Shown: piece by piece, positions 51,120-60,211 of the stretch | Layout: each line of letters begins with the position of its first letter | Numbering within the stretch: position 1 is the stretch's first letter | Source of the DNA: Actinomadura sp. NBRC 104412 | GTDB lineage: Bacteria > Actinomycetota > Actinomycetes > Streptosporangiales > Streptosporangiaceae | DNA length: 64,000 nt | Reading direction: 5' to 3' | Assembly (NCBI RefSeq): GCF_030269515.1 | Contig: NZ_BSTM01000013.1 | Span: forward strand, 62,001-126,000 | Notes under the pieces: generated by a model | Databases searched by the model: none | Told to the model about the DNA's origin: nothing | What the model saw: the letters and a program-made list of their open reading frames with translations, nothing else | Translations under genes and position numbers: made by a program

Positions 51120-51506
51120 ATGACCGCGACCGACCGGTTCGCCAGCGTCCGCTACCTCGTCGACGACGTGCAGGCCGCCGTCGACTTCTACACCGCCCAC
51201 CTGGGCTTCACCCTCGGTTTCAGCGCCGCGCCGGCGTTCGCCGAGGTGCTCCGCGGTCCGCTGCGGCTGCTGCTGTCGGGCCCGGCCAGTTCCGGCGCCC
51301 GCGCCACGCCCGAACCGGCCGTCCCGGGCCGCAACCGCATCCACCTCGTCTGCGACGACCTCGACACCGAGATCGACCGGCTCCGCCGCGCCGGGTTGAC
51401 CTTCCACGGCGACCTGGTATCCGGGCCCGGCGGCCGCCAGATCCTGCTCACCGACCCCGCCGGCAACCTCGTCGAACTGTTCGAGCCCGCGGACCGGCCG
51501 GGCTGA
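51120..51506 (+). CDS. Glyoxalase/VOC-superfamily protein
   Basis: 128 aa, two beta-alpha-beta-beta-beta modules: FASVRYLVDDVQAAVDFYTAHLGFTLGF and RIHLVCDDLDTEIDRLRRAGLTF, ending ILLTDPAGNLVELFEP (metal Glu position). Coupled to the ArsR-ArsC gene; an ATG at 51105 overlaps its stop, but the ATG at 51120 follows a GAAAGG site and starts the fold. VOC members next to ars genes include ArsI C-As lyases, but the Cys pair of ArsI is not seen, so the substrate stays open. Confidence 0.8.
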   Translation: MTATDRFASVRYLVDDVQAAVDFYTAHLGFTLGFSAAPAFAEVLRGPLRLLLSGPASSGARATPEPAVPGRNRIHLVCDDLDTEIDRLRRAGLTFHGDLVSGPGGRQILLTDPAGNLVELFEPADRPG

Positions 51507-51515
51507 GCGGGCGGC

Positions 51516-51677
51516 TCAGCCGATCCGCTCGAAGACGGCGGCGAGGCCCTGGCCTCCGCCGATGCACATGGTCTCCAGCCCGTAGCGCGCCTCCCTGCGG
51601 TCCATCTCGCGCAGCAGCGTCGCCAGAATCCGCGCGCCGGTCGCGCCGACGGGGTGGCCGAGGGAGATGCCGGACCC
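51516..51677 (-). pseudogene. Thiolase C-terminal fragment
   Basis: Only the last 53 residues of an acetyl-CoA acetyltransferase remain: [19 protein letters not shown] (catalytic His loop) and [15 protein letters not shown] (catalytic Cys loop), with a normal stop. The upstream 340 or so residues are absent: the homology breaks at about 51677, where an unrelated truncated gene begins on the other strand. No start codon or promoter is available, so it is not functional. Confidence 0.75.
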
Positions 51678-51924
51678 GGCCGGTGACCCCCGGCACGCCG
51701 ACCTGGTGATGGCGGGGCTGAGCGCCGCACGGGCCGCGGGGCGGCCGTGCGGTACCGCGGTAGGAGGCGCGACCGCCGCCGCCGAGGCGATCGCGCAGGG
51801 TTTCGGCTTCGTGGTGGCCGGCAACGACACCACCCTCCTGGCCAAGGCGGCGACGGCCCTCGTCCAGGAGGTCCGGAAGGTGCCCGTGGCGTCCGGGCCG
51901 GACGAAGGGCGGCGAAACGGCTGA
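51667..51924 (+). pseudogene. HpcH/HpaI aldolase C-terminal fragment
   Basis: 85 codons. The part from about 51682 ([58 protein letters not shown]) matches the C-terminal end of HpcH/HpaI-type aldolases, whose N-terminal 170 or so residues with the metal site are missing. It overlaps the thiolase fragment by a few bases tail to head of homology, marking a deletion or rearrangement point. A short ATG-started peptide is possible but would lack the active site. Confidence 0.65.
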
Positions 51925-51974
51925 CACACGTCCCCGACGGCCCGCGGCCGGCGCCGGTGATCGCGTTCCTCGGC

Positions 51975-52799
51975 TCATCGGGCAGAGGCGACGCGCTCCA
52001 GGCCGGGCCGGCGAGAAGGGCCGCGCCGGGCGGGACGCCAGGTGGCGACGAGGGCGGCGGCGAGCAGGAGTTCGGCGATGTCGCCGCCGTAGTACATGAT
52101 CTCGGCGCCGCCGCGGACCTGGGCGATGGGCGCGTGCACGTCGATGAGAAACCCGCCGTACATGAGCTGCGCGACGGCGGCGTGCACGGCGATGGCCGCG
52201 CCGAGGACGAACAGCCGCGCCTTGACGCCGGGTCGCGATGGCGCGGGATCGGGTCCGGCGATGACCCATGCGAACAGGCATCCCGACAGCACGAAGTGCG
52301 CGTGCAGCAGCCAGTGCAGGGCGGGCCGGGTGGCCGTGGCGTTGTACAGCGGGGTGCAGTACAGCACGACCAGGCTGCCGGTGCCGAGCGTCAGCGCGGT
52401 GAGCGGGTGGGCCAGCACGCCCATCGGCTTGCTGCGCAGCACACCGGTCAGGTCCCGCGCCCGCTGCGCCGGCTGTGCGCGCAGCAGCACGGTGATCGGG
52501 GCGCCCAGTACCAGGGCCAGTGGCGCGTACATCCCCAGCAGCAGGTGCTGGAGCATGTGGCCACGGAAGTCCTCGTGCGCGAACGGCGCGATCGGCGGCA
52601 GCAACGCCACCGCCACCAGAGCGCATCCCGTCAGGAAGAACGCCGTGCGCCACCGGTCCCGGGTCGGCCGGTGGGCCCGGCCGGTCCCGCGGTGCGCCAT
52701 CAGCAGGTAGGCGAGCGCAAGACCAGCCACACCGGCCACGGCCAGTACGGTGTCCCATCCGACGTCGCTGTGGGCGGGCATCGGGTGATCGTGCATCAT
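51975..52799 (-). CDS. CtaG/caa3-type cytochrome c oxidase assembly factor
   Basis: 274 aa with seven or so membrane helices. CtaG-family features: FAHEDFRGHMLQHLLLGMYAPLALVLGAPITVLLR, LHWLLHAHFVLSGCLFAWVIAGPDP and AEIMYYGGDIAELLLAAALV, with several conserved His. Such proteins assist copper insertion or assembly of aa3/caa3 oxidases. The start overlaps the DUF2243 stop (ATGA). The pair is divergent from the nitrate reductase operon, linking aerobic oxidase assembly and anaerobic respiration at one control region. Confidence 0.87.
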   Translation of the reverse strand: MMHDHPMPAHSDVGWDTVLAVAGVAGLALAYLLMAHRGTGRAHRPTRDRWRTAFFLTGCALVAVALLPPIAPFAHEDFRGHMLQHLLLGMYAPLALVLGAPITVLLRAQPAQRARDLTGVLRSKPMGVLAHPLTALTLGTGSLVVLYCTPLYNATATRPALHWLLHAHFVLSGCLFAWVIAGPDPAPSRPGVKARLFVLGAAIAVHAAVAQLMYGGFLIDVHAPIAQVRGGAEIMYYGGDIAELLLAAALVATWRPARRGPSRRPGLERVASAR

Positions 52800-53356
52800 G
52801 CGGATCGTGGCCGGGTGGCGGCGTCATCGCCCTCGGGGTCGAACGGGGTACCGGTGCGCCGCAGCAGCCATCCGGCGGCCACCAGCACCGCGCCCAGCAC
52901 CAGGAAACCGGTGTCCCACCAGATCTGATGCGGGCCGCCGTGCACGTGGTGGATGCCCAGGATCTGGTGGTCGAGGAGACCTTCGACAAGGTTGAACAGT
53001 CCCCAGCCGGTCAGCATCCACCCCCACAGCACCGGGGAGGTCCACACCCGGCCCCGGCGGCGGGTGATCCGCGAGTACAGGACCGCCAGCCCGGTCAGCA
53101 CCGCAAGCCAGCACACCACGTGGAACGCCCCGTCCCACACCGTGTTCATCTCCAGCCCGGAGACGGTGCGGGGGTTGTAGTACTTCACGCCGATGTTGTC
53201 GGTGTCGGTGCTGGTGAGCAGGTGATGCCACTGCAGGAGCTGATGCAGCAGGATCCCGTCGACGAAACCGCCGACTCCGACCCCCAGCACGATCCCCGGC
53301 AGCCGCAGGCTCACCGGCCTGGCCCGTGCGCCGGCCCGGTCGGTGGCGACGGCCAT
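52796..53356 (-). CDS. DUF2243 membrane protein
   Basis: 186 aa with four or five helices. DUF2243 landmarks: GIVLGVGVGGFVDGILLHQLLQWHHLLT and GWGLFNLVEGLLDHQILGIHHV, with many His residues on the membrane face. AGGAGGG precedes the ATG. Usually found next to CtaG-type genes, as here. The function is unknown; involvement in copper handling or oxidase assembly is inferred from the neighbour. The DosR-like box at 53439 lies 83 bases upstream. Confidence 0.85.
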   Translation of the reverse strand: MAVATDRAGARARPVSLRLPGIVLGVGVGGFVDGILLHQLLQWHHLLTSTDTDNIGVKYYNPRTVSGLEMNTVWDGAFHVVCWLAVLTGLAVLYSRITRRRGRVWTSPVLWGWMLTGWGLFNLVEGLLDHQILGIHHVHGGPHQIWWDTGFLVLGAVLVAAGWLLRRTGTPFDPEGDDAATRPRSA

Positions 53357-53438
53357 GGACCCTCCTCTCCGGGCGCATGTGCATGGGGCGCTACCCGGCA
53401 TCACGCGGGGTAATCGCCCTCACCGCCCGGGGCCGCAA

Positions 53439-53452
53439 GGGACTTTGGTCCC
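53439..53452 (+). promoter_or_regulatory. DosR/DevR-like box 4 (nar/ctaG divergent promoter)
   Basis: GGGACTTTGGTCCC, a complete match to the DosR core consensus and the best of the four in the window. It sits between the DUF2243/ctaG pair and narK-narG, 149 bases before the narK start. Confidence 0.8.
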
Positions 53453-53600
53453 GGGTTCTTCGGGCCGATCTCCCCTCAACGAGGGCCGGATGGCCGCCGA
53501 CGCCGGGTGCCGTGGGCGGCCATGCTGGGATCGCTCGGCGCGGTTCGCCGCTTCGAGGTCGGGAAGAACGGAGAGACGACCCGGTGAGGGGCGCGGCGCG

Positions 53601-56600
53601 ATGGCGGGTGAGTTGGGCGGGACGCGGCGAGCGCCCGGCGGACGCCCTGCGGTGATGCTCGCCATGGCCACGCTGGGGTTCGCGTTGAACTTCTGGGCGT
53701 GGGCCCTGCTGAGCCCGCTGGCGCCCCGGCTGAAGGAGTCGCTGGGGTTGTCGGCGTTCCAGCAGGCGCTGCTGGTGGCCGTTCCGGTGCTGGTCGGGTC
53801 GCTGGGCCGGATCCCGGCGGGGGCGCTGACCGACCGGTTCGGCGGCCGGGTGATGTTCCCGCTGGTCTCGGCCGCGACGATCGTCCCCGTGCTGTACCTG
53901 GGGTGGGCCGGGCACTCGTCGCTGGCGGCGCTGCTGGTGGGCGGGTTCTTTCTGGGGATCGGCGGCACGGCCTTCGCCGTCGGGGTGCCGTTCGTCAACG
54001 GGTGGTTCCCGCCCGAGCGGCGCGGCCTGGCGATCGGGGTGTTCGGCGCAGGCATGGGCGGCACCGCCATCAGCGCCCTGACCACGGTGCGGCTGGTGGA
54101 CGCCGCGGGGATGGGCACGCCGTTCCTGGTGACCGCGGCGCTGCTGGCGGTGTACGCGGTGGCGGCGCTGGTGGTGCTGCGGGAGGCGCCCGGCCGCACG
54201 GTCCCGCCCGAGCCGCTGGGACGGAGGCCGGCCGCGCCGGCGCGGATGGCGGTCACCTGGCACGCGTCGGCGCTGTACGCGGTGACCTTCGGCGGTTATG
54301 TGGCGTTCTCGGTGTACCTGCCGACCTATCTCAAGACCGCTTACGGGCTGACGCAGGCGGACGCCGCCAACCGGATGGCCGGGTTCGTGGTCCTGGCGGT
54401 GCTGGCGCGCCCGGCCGGCGGCTGGTTGTCGGACCGGCTCGGGCCGGTGCGGGTGCTGGCCGCCACGCTGGGCGTGGTCACCGTGGGGGCCGCGGCGCAG
54501 TCCTTCACCCCCGGCCTGATGCCGCTGGGGACGGTCGCGTTCCTGGCGATGGCGGCGGCCCTGGGCGCGGGCAGCGGCGCGACGTTCGCGCTGGTGGCAC
54601 GGCTGGTCCCGGCGTCCAAGGTCGGCGGGGTGACCGGTGTGGTGGGCGCCGCCGGTGGTCTGGGCGGCTTCGTGCCGCCGCTGGTGATGGGCTCCATCTA
54701 CGGCGCCTACGGCTCGTACGCGATCGGGTTGGTCCTGCTCGCCGTGGTGGCGGCGGCCACCGCGGTGTTCACCGTCTCGGTGGTACGGCAGGCCGCGAAG
54801 GCACGGGAGGAATCAGAGGGTATGGCGGGTGACGGCCGGGGACGTGAGCGGGCGGGCCGCGTGGGCATGGACGGCCCGGTGACCGAGGCGCTGGTGGGGA
54901 CGCGCCGGTTCTTCACGCGCGCGGAGGTGTCGGCCGACCGGCGGACGCTGCACAGGAACGGCGGCCGGCAGGCGGACGCGTTCTACCGGGACCGGTGGTC
55001 GCACGACAAGGTGGTGCGGTCCACGCACGGGGTGAACTGCACCGGCTCGTGCTCGTGGAAGGTGTACGTCAAGGACGGGATCATCACCTGGGAGGCGCAG
55101 CAGACCGACTATCCCTCGGTCGGCCCGGACCGCCCGGAGTACGAGCCGCGCGGGTGCCCTCGCGGGGCGGCGTTCTCCTGGTACACCTACTCGCCCACCC
55201 GCGTCCGGTACCCGTACGTGCGCGGCGTCCTGCTGGAGCTGTACCGGGAGGCGCGGGCGCGGACGGGCGACCCGGTGGCGGCCTGGGCGGAGATCGTGTC
55301 CGATCCGGAGCGGTCGCGCCGGTACAAGTCGGCCAGGGGACGCGGCGGGCTGGTGCGGGCGTCGTGGGACGAGGCCACCGAGATGATCGCCGCCGCGCAC
55401 GTCCACACGGTGAAGGAGTTCGGGCCCGACCGGGTGGCGGGGTTCTCCCCGATCCCGGCGATGTCGATGGTGTCGCACGCCTCGGGCGCCCGGTTCGTGT
55501 CGCTGCTGGGCGGGACGATGCTGTCGTTCTACGACTGGTACGCCGACCTGCCGGTGGCGTCCCCGCAGGTGTTCGGCGACCAGACCGACGTGCCCGAGTC
55601 CGGGGACTGGTGGGACGCCGGCTACCTGATCATGTGGGGGTCGAACCTGCCGGTGACCCGTACCCCGGACGCGCACTGGATGGCCGAGGCGCGCTACCGC
55701 GGCCAGAAGGTGGTGGCGGTCTCCCCCGACTACGCCGACAACGTCAAGTTCGCCGACGAGTGGCTGCCCGCGCGGCCGGGCACCGACGGGGCGCTGGCGA
55801 TGGCGATGGGCCATGTGGTGCTGAAGGAGTTCTTCGTCGACCGGCGGGTGCCCTACTTCACCGACTACGTCAAGCGCTACACCGACCTGCCGTTCCTGGT
55901 CAGGCTGGAGCCGGCGGATGACGGCGCGTGGGTACCGGGCAAGTTCCTGACCGCCGCCGACCTGCCCGGCGCCGAGGCGCGGTCGGAGCACGCCGCGTTC
56001 AAGACCGTGCTGCTGGACGCGGCCACCGGCCGCCCGCTGGTGCCGAACGGGTCGCTGGGGTTCCGGTACGGGGAGCAGGGCGCCGGCCGCTGGAACCTCG
56101 ATCTCGGCGGCGCCGATCCGCTGCTGTCGGCGGAGGGCGGGGACGAGCCCGCGGTCACGGTGGAGCTGCCGCGCTTCGACGCGCCGGGCGGATCGGCCGG
56201 GGTCATGCGCCGCGGCGTGCCGGTGCGGCGGGTCGCCGGGCATCTGGTCACGACCGTGTACGACCTGCTGCTCGCCCAGTACGGGGTGCGGCGCGAGGGC
56301 CTGCCCGGCACCTGGCCGTCGGGGTACGACGACGCCGCCGAGCCGTGCACCCCGGCCTGGCAGGAGCCGATCACCGGGGTGGCGGCGCAGGCCGCGGTCC
56401 GGATCGGACGGGAGTTCGCCGCCAACGCCGAGCAGACCCGCGGCCGCTCGATGATCGTCATGGGCGCGGGCACCAACCACTGGTTCCATTCCGACACCAT
56501 CTACCGGGCGTTCCTGGCGCTGACGACGCTGACCGGCTGCCAGGGCGTGAACGGCGGCGGCTGGGCGCACTACGTGGGCCAGGAGAAATGCCGCCCGTTC

Positions 56601-58538
56601 ACCGGATGGGCGCAGCTCGCGTTCGGGCTGGACTGGTCCCGGCCGCCCCGGCAGATGATCCAGACCGCGTACTGGTACCTGCACACCGACCAGTTCCGCT
56701 ACGACCCGTTCGGCGCCGACACGTTCTCGGCGGTGCCGGGCGGCCGGCTCTCCGGCAGGACCACCGCCGACCTCATCGCGCAGGCCGCCCGGCTGGGCTG
56801 GATGCCCTCGTACCCGACCTTCGACCGCAACCCGCTCGACCTGGCCGACGAGGCCGACGCCGCCGGGAAGGCGCCCGGAGAGTACGTGGTGGAGGAGCTG
56901 AAGGCGGGACGGCTGCGATTCGCCTGCCAGGACCCGGACGCCCCGGAGAACGTCCCCAGGATCCTGACCGTGTGGCGGGCCAACCTGCTCGGCTCGTCCG
57001 CCAAGGGCAACGAGTACTTCCTCAAGCACCTGCTCGGCGCCGACTCGCAATCGCGCGCCGCCGAGGCGCCCCCCGGCAAGCGGCCCAAGGACGTCGTCTG
57101 GCGCGAGGACGCCCCAACGGGGAAGCTCGATCTGCTGCTCTCCCTCGACTTCCGGATGACCAGCACGACGCTCTACTCCGACATCGTGCTGCCCGCGGCG
57201 ACCTGGTACGAGAAGCACGACCTGAACACCACGGACATGCACCCGTTCGTCCACTCGTTCAACCCGGCGATCCCCCCGCCGTGGCAGACGCGCACGGACT
57301 GGGACGCCTTCCAGGCCATCGCCGCCGCGTTCAGCCGCCTGGCCCGCGAGCACCTGGGCGTGCGCAAGGACCTCGTGGCCGCCCCGCTGACGCACGACAC
57401 CCCGGACGAACTGGCCACCCCGCACGGCCGCGTGACCGACTGGGCGGCCGGTGAGTGCGAGCCGGTGCCGGGCCGCACCATGCCGAAGCTGGTCGTGGTG
57501 GAACGCGACTACCCCGCGCTGGCGGCGAAGATGGGCGCGCTCGGCCCGCTGGCCGACACCCTCGGCGCCACCACCAAGGCGGTGACCTTCGAGCTGGACC
57601 GCGAGGTGGACTACCTGCGGCGCAAGAACGGGGTGATCCGGGGCGGCCCGGCCGACGGGCGCCCGTCGCTGCTGCGGGACGTGCACGCCTGCGAGGCGAT
57701 CCTGGCGCTGTCGGGCACCACCAACGGGCACCTGGCCGTCCAGGGGTTCCGCGCCCTGGAGCGGCGCACCGGCACCCGGCTGGCCGATCTGGCGGCGGAG
57801 CACGAGGGCGAGCGGATCACCTTCGCCGACACCCAGGCGCGGCCCACCCCCGTCATCACCTCACCGGAGTGGTCGGGCTCGGAGACCGGCGGCCGCCGCT
57901 ACTCCCCGTTCACCATCAACGTCGAACGGCTCAAGCCCTGGCACACCCTCACCGGCCGCCAGCACTTCTACCTCGACCACGACTGGATCGCCGAGCTGGG
58001 CGAGCGGCTGCCGGTCTACCGTCCACCGCTGGACATGCACGGGCTGTTCGGCGAGCCGGAGATCGGCGAGCGGGGCGAGCTGGGCGTGACGGTGCGGTAC
58101 CTGACGCCGCACAACAAGTGGTCCATCCACTCCGAGTACCAGGACAACCTGTTCATGCTGTCGCTGTCGCGCGGCGGCCCCACCGTCTGGATCAGCGACA
58201 AGGACGCCGCCAGGATCGGCGTGGCCGACAACGACTGGATCGAGGCGGTCAACCGCAACGGCGTGGTGGTGGCCCGCGCGATCGTCTCGCACCGCATGCC
58301 CGAGGGCACCGTCTACATGCACCACGCGCAGGACCGGCTCATCGACGTGCCCCGTACCGAGACCGGCGGCCGCCGCGGCGGGATCCACAACTCGCTGACC
58401 CGGCTGCTGATCAAGCCGAGTCACCTGATCGGCGGGTACGCGCAACTGTCGTTCGCGTTCAACTACCTCGGGCCGACCGGCAACCAGCGCGACGAGGTCA
58501 CCGTCATCCGCCGCCGCTCCCAGGAGGTGACGTACTAG
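53601..58538 (+). CDS. narG: NarK-NarG fusion: nitrate/nitrite transporter joined to respiratory nitrate reductase alpha subunit
   Basis: 1645 codons without a stop. Residues 1 to about 400 are an MFS nitrate/nitrite transporter with 12 helices and the NarK signatures GIGGTAFAVGVPFVNGWFPPERRG and GGVTGVVGAAGGLGGFVPP. From residue 408 onward it is a full NarG: AEVSADRRTLHRNGGRQADAFYRDRWSHDKVVRSTHG, FS0 ligands in HGVNCTGSCSW and RGCPRG, molybdopterin-binding region MWGSNLPVTRTPDAHWM, and the terminal GNQRDEVTVIRRRSQEV. NarK C-termini and NarG are both cytoplasmic, so a fused protein is topologically possible. An internal ATG with a GGAGG site at 54822 could also give separate NarG (1238 aa). 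GAGGGG precedes the ATG at 53601. Confidence 0.88.
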   Translation: MAGELGGTRRAPGGRPAVMLAMATLGFALNFWAWALLSPLAPRLKESLGLSAFQQALLVAVPVLVGSLGRIPAGALTDRFGGRVMFPLVSAATIVPVLYLGWAGHSSLAALLVGGFFLGIGGTAFAVGVPFVNGWFPPERRGLAIGVFGAGMGGTAISALTTVRLVDAAGMGTPFLVTAALLAVYAVAALVVLREAPGRTVPPEPLGRRPAAPARMAVTWHASALYAVTFGGYVAFSVYLPTYLKTAYGLTQADAANRMAGFVVLAVLARPAGGWLSDRLGPVRVLAATLGVVTVGAAAQSFTPGLMPLGTVAFLAMAAALGAGSGATFALVARLVPASKVGGVTGVVGAAGGLGGFVPPLVMGSIYGAYGSYAIGLVLLAVVAAATAVFTVSVVRQAAKAREESEGMAGDGRGRERAGRVGMDGPVTEALVGTRRFFTRAEVSADRRTLHRNGGRQADAFYRDRWSHDKVVRSTHGVNCTGSCSWKVYVKDGIITWEAQQTDYPSVGPDRPEYEPRGCPRGAAFSWYTYSPTRVRYPYVRGVLLELYREARARTGDPVAAWAEIVSDPERSRRYKSARGRGGLVRASWDEATEMIAAAHVHTVKEFGPDRVAGFSPIPAMSMVSHASGARFVSLLGGTMLSFYDWYADLPVASPQVFGDQTDVPESGDWWDAGYLIMWGSNLPVTRTPDAHWMAEARYRGQKVVAVSPDYADNVKFADEWLPARPGTDGALAMAMGHVVLKEFFVDRRVPYFTDYVKRYTDLPFLVRLEPADDGAWVPGKFLTAADLPGAEARSEHAAFKTVLLDAATGRPLVPNGSLGFRYGEQGAGRWNLDLGGADPLLSAEGGDEPAVTVELPRFDAPGGSAGVMRRGVPVRRVAGHLVTTVYDLLLAQYGVRREGLPGTWPSGYDDAAEPCTPAWQEPITGVAAQAAVRIGREFAANAEQTRGRSMIVMGAGTNHWFHSDTIYRAFLALTTLTGCQGVNGGGWAHYVGQEKCRPFTGWAQLAFGLDWSRPPRQMIQTAYWYLHTDQFRYDPFGADTFSAVPGGRLSGRTTADLIAQAARLGWMPSYPTFDRNPLDLADEADAAGKAPGEYVVEELKAGRLRFACQDPDAPENVPRILTVWRANLLGSSAKGNEYFLKHLLGADSQSRAAEAPPGKRPKDVVWREDAPTGKLDLLLSLDFRMTSTTLYSDIVLPAATWYEKHDLNTTDMHPFVHSFNPAIPPPWQTRTDWDAFQAIAAAFSRLAREHLGVRKDLVAAPLTHDTPDELATPHGRVTDWAAGECEPVPGRTMPKLVVVERDYPALAAKMGALGPLADTLGATTKAVTFELDREVDYLRRKNGVIRGGPADGRPSLLRDVHACEAILALSGTTNGHLAVQGFRALERRTGTRLADLAAEHEGERITFADTQARPTPVITSPEWSGSETGGRRYSPFTINVERLKPWHTLTGRQHFYLDHDWIAELGERLPVYRPPLDMHGLFGEPEIGERGELGVTVRYLTPHNKWSIHSEYQDNLFMLSLSRGGPTVWISDKDAARIGVADNDWIEAVNRNGVVVARAIVSHRMPEGTVYMHHAQDRLIDVPRTETGGRRGGIHNSLTRLLIKPSHLIGGYAQLSFAFNYLGPTGNQRDEVTVIRRRSQEVTY
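54807..54824 (+). promoter_or_regulatory. Internal ribosome site and ATG for narG
   Basis: GGAGG at about 54807-54811 and GAGGG at 54816-54820 precede an in-frame ATG at 54822, where NarG homology starts about 30 residues later. It may allow NarG to be made alone as well as in the NarK fusion. Confidence 0.5.
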
Positions 58539-58540
58539 CG

Positions 58541-60211
58541 ATGCGCGTCATGGGCCAGATGGCGATGGTGATGAACCTCGACAAGTGCATCGGCTGCCAC
58601 ACCTGCTCGGTCACCTGCAAGCAGGCGTGGACCAACCGCTCCGGTGTCGAGTACGTGTGGTTCAACAACGTCGAGACCCGTCCGGGCGAGGGCTACCCGC
58701 GCCGGTACGAGGACCAGGAGCGGTGGCGCGGCGGCTGGACGCTCAACCGGCGCGGACGTCTGGCGCTCAAGGGCGGCGGGCGGCTCCGCAAGCTGCTGAC
58801 CATCTTCGCCAACCCCAAGCTCCCCGCCCTGGACGACTACTACGAGCCCTGGACGTACGACTACGAGACGCTGACCAGCGCGCCGTTGCAGGAGCACACC
58901 CCCGTCGCCCGGCCCCGCTCGCTGGTCTCCGGCCGGAACATGAAGATCACCTGGTCGGCCAACTGGGACGACGACCTGGGCGGCTCGCCCGGCCTGGGCG
59001 ACCGCGACGTCCTGCTCGGGCGGGTCTCCGAGAAGGTCAGGCTGGACTTCGAGAACACCTTCATGTTCTACCTGCCGCGGATCTGCGAGCACTGCCTGAA
59101 CCCCTCGTGCGCGGCGTCCTGCCCGTCCGGCGCGATCTACAAGCGCACCGAGGACGGCATCGTGCTGGTCGACCAGGACCGCTGCCGCGGCTGGCGGATG
59201 TGCGTGTCCGGCTGCCCGTACAAGAAGGTGTACTTCAACCACCGCACCGGCAAGGCCGAGAAGTGCACCTTCTGCTTCCCGCGTGTCGAGGTCGGCATCC
59301 CGACCGTCTGCTCGGAGACCTGCGTGGGCCGCCTGCGCTACATCGGCCTGATGCTCTACGACGCGGACAAGGTGCTGGAGGCCGCGTCCACCCCCGACGA
59401 CACGGGCCTGTACGAGGCGCAGCGGCGGGTGTTCCTCGACCCCCACGACCCGGAGGTCATCGCCGAGGCGCGGCGCGCCGGGATCCCCGGGGACTGGATC
59501 GAGGCCGCCCAGCGGTCCCCCGTCCACGCGCTGATCAACACCTATGAGGTCGCGCTGCCGCTGCACCCGGAGTACCGGACGATGCCGATGGTCTGGTACA
59601 TCCCGCCGCTGTCGCCGGTCGTGGACGTGGTGCGCGACACCGGTCACGACGCCGAGGACCCCGGCAACCTGTTCGCCGCGATCGAGGCGCTGCGCATCCC
59701 CGTGGACTACCTCGCCCAGTTGTTCACGGCGGGCGATCCGGCGCCCGTGGACGCGGTGCTGCGGCGGCTGGCCGCGATGCGCTCGTACATGCGCGACATC
59801 AACCTCGGCCGCGAGCCCGACGAGACCATCCCTGAGCGCGTCGGCATGAGCGGGGAGCGGATGTACGACATGTACCGGCTGCTGGCGCTGGCCAAGTACG
59901 ACGAGCGCTACGTCATCCCGCCCGCGCACGCCGAGCAGGCCCACGGCCTGGAAGAACTTGCCACCGAGTGCGCCCTGGACTACGAGGGCGGCCCCGGCAT
60001 GGGCGGGTCCGGGCCGTTCGGCGAGGCGTCCGGCGGCGCCCCGCCGATCGCGATGGAGAACTTCCACATGCTTCGGCAGCGCCAGACCGCCGGCCATCCC
60101 GCCTCACCCACAGGCGGGCGTACCCGGGTCAACCTCCTGAACTGGGACGGCAGGGGTCACCCCGCGGGCCTGTTCCCACCGCGTCATGACGAGACGGAGC
60201 CCGAGCCATGA
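58541..60211 (+). CDS. narH: Respiratory nitrate reductase beta subunit
   Basis: 556 aa iron-sulfur protein. Cysteine groups in order: CIGCHTCSVTCKQAW, CEHCLNPSCAASCPSGAIYK, CRGWRMCVSGCPYKKVYFN (Trp in place of one Cys, the 3Fe-4S site) and CTFCFPRVEVGIPTVCSETC, as in NarH. Transfers electrons from NarI haems to NarG. AGGAGG of the narG end serves as its ribosome site; the ATG is two bases after the narG stop, and it overlaps narJ by ATGA. The C-terminal 60 residues are Gly/Pro-rich and longer than in enteric NarH. Confidence 0.96.
   Translation: MRVMGQMAMVMNLDKCIGCHTCSVTCKQAWTNRSGVEYVWFNNVETRPGEGYPRRYEDQERWRGGWTLNRRGRLALKGGGRLRKLLTIFANPKLPALDDYYEPWTYDYETLTSAPLQEHTPVARPRSLVSGRNMKITWSANWDDDLGGSPGLGDRDVLLGRVSEKVRLDFENTFMFYLPRICEHCLNPSCAASCPSGAIYKRTEDGIVLVDQDRCRGWRMCVSGCPYKKVYFNHRTGKAEKCTFCFPRVEVGIPTVCSETCVGRLRYIGLMLYDADKVLEAASTPDDTGLYEAQRRVFLDPHDPEVIAEARRAGIPGDWIEAAQRSPVHALINTYEVALPLHPEYRTMPMVWYIPPLSPVVDVVRDTGHDAEDPGNLFAAIEALRIPVDYLAQLFTAGDPAPVDAVLRRLAAMRSYMRDINLGREPDETIPERVGMSGERMYDMYRLLALAKYDERYVIPPAHAEQAHGLEELATECALDYEGGPGMGGSGPFGEASGGAPPIAMENFHMLRQRQTAGHPASPTGGRTRVNLLNWDGRGHPAGLFPPRHDETEPEP

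Noticed and set aside
54813-57803. 996-codon minus-strand open frame across narG
   Set aside because: Antisense shadow of narG. It is rich in Arg, Gly, Val and Pro with no recognisable family, whereas narG matches its family end to end.
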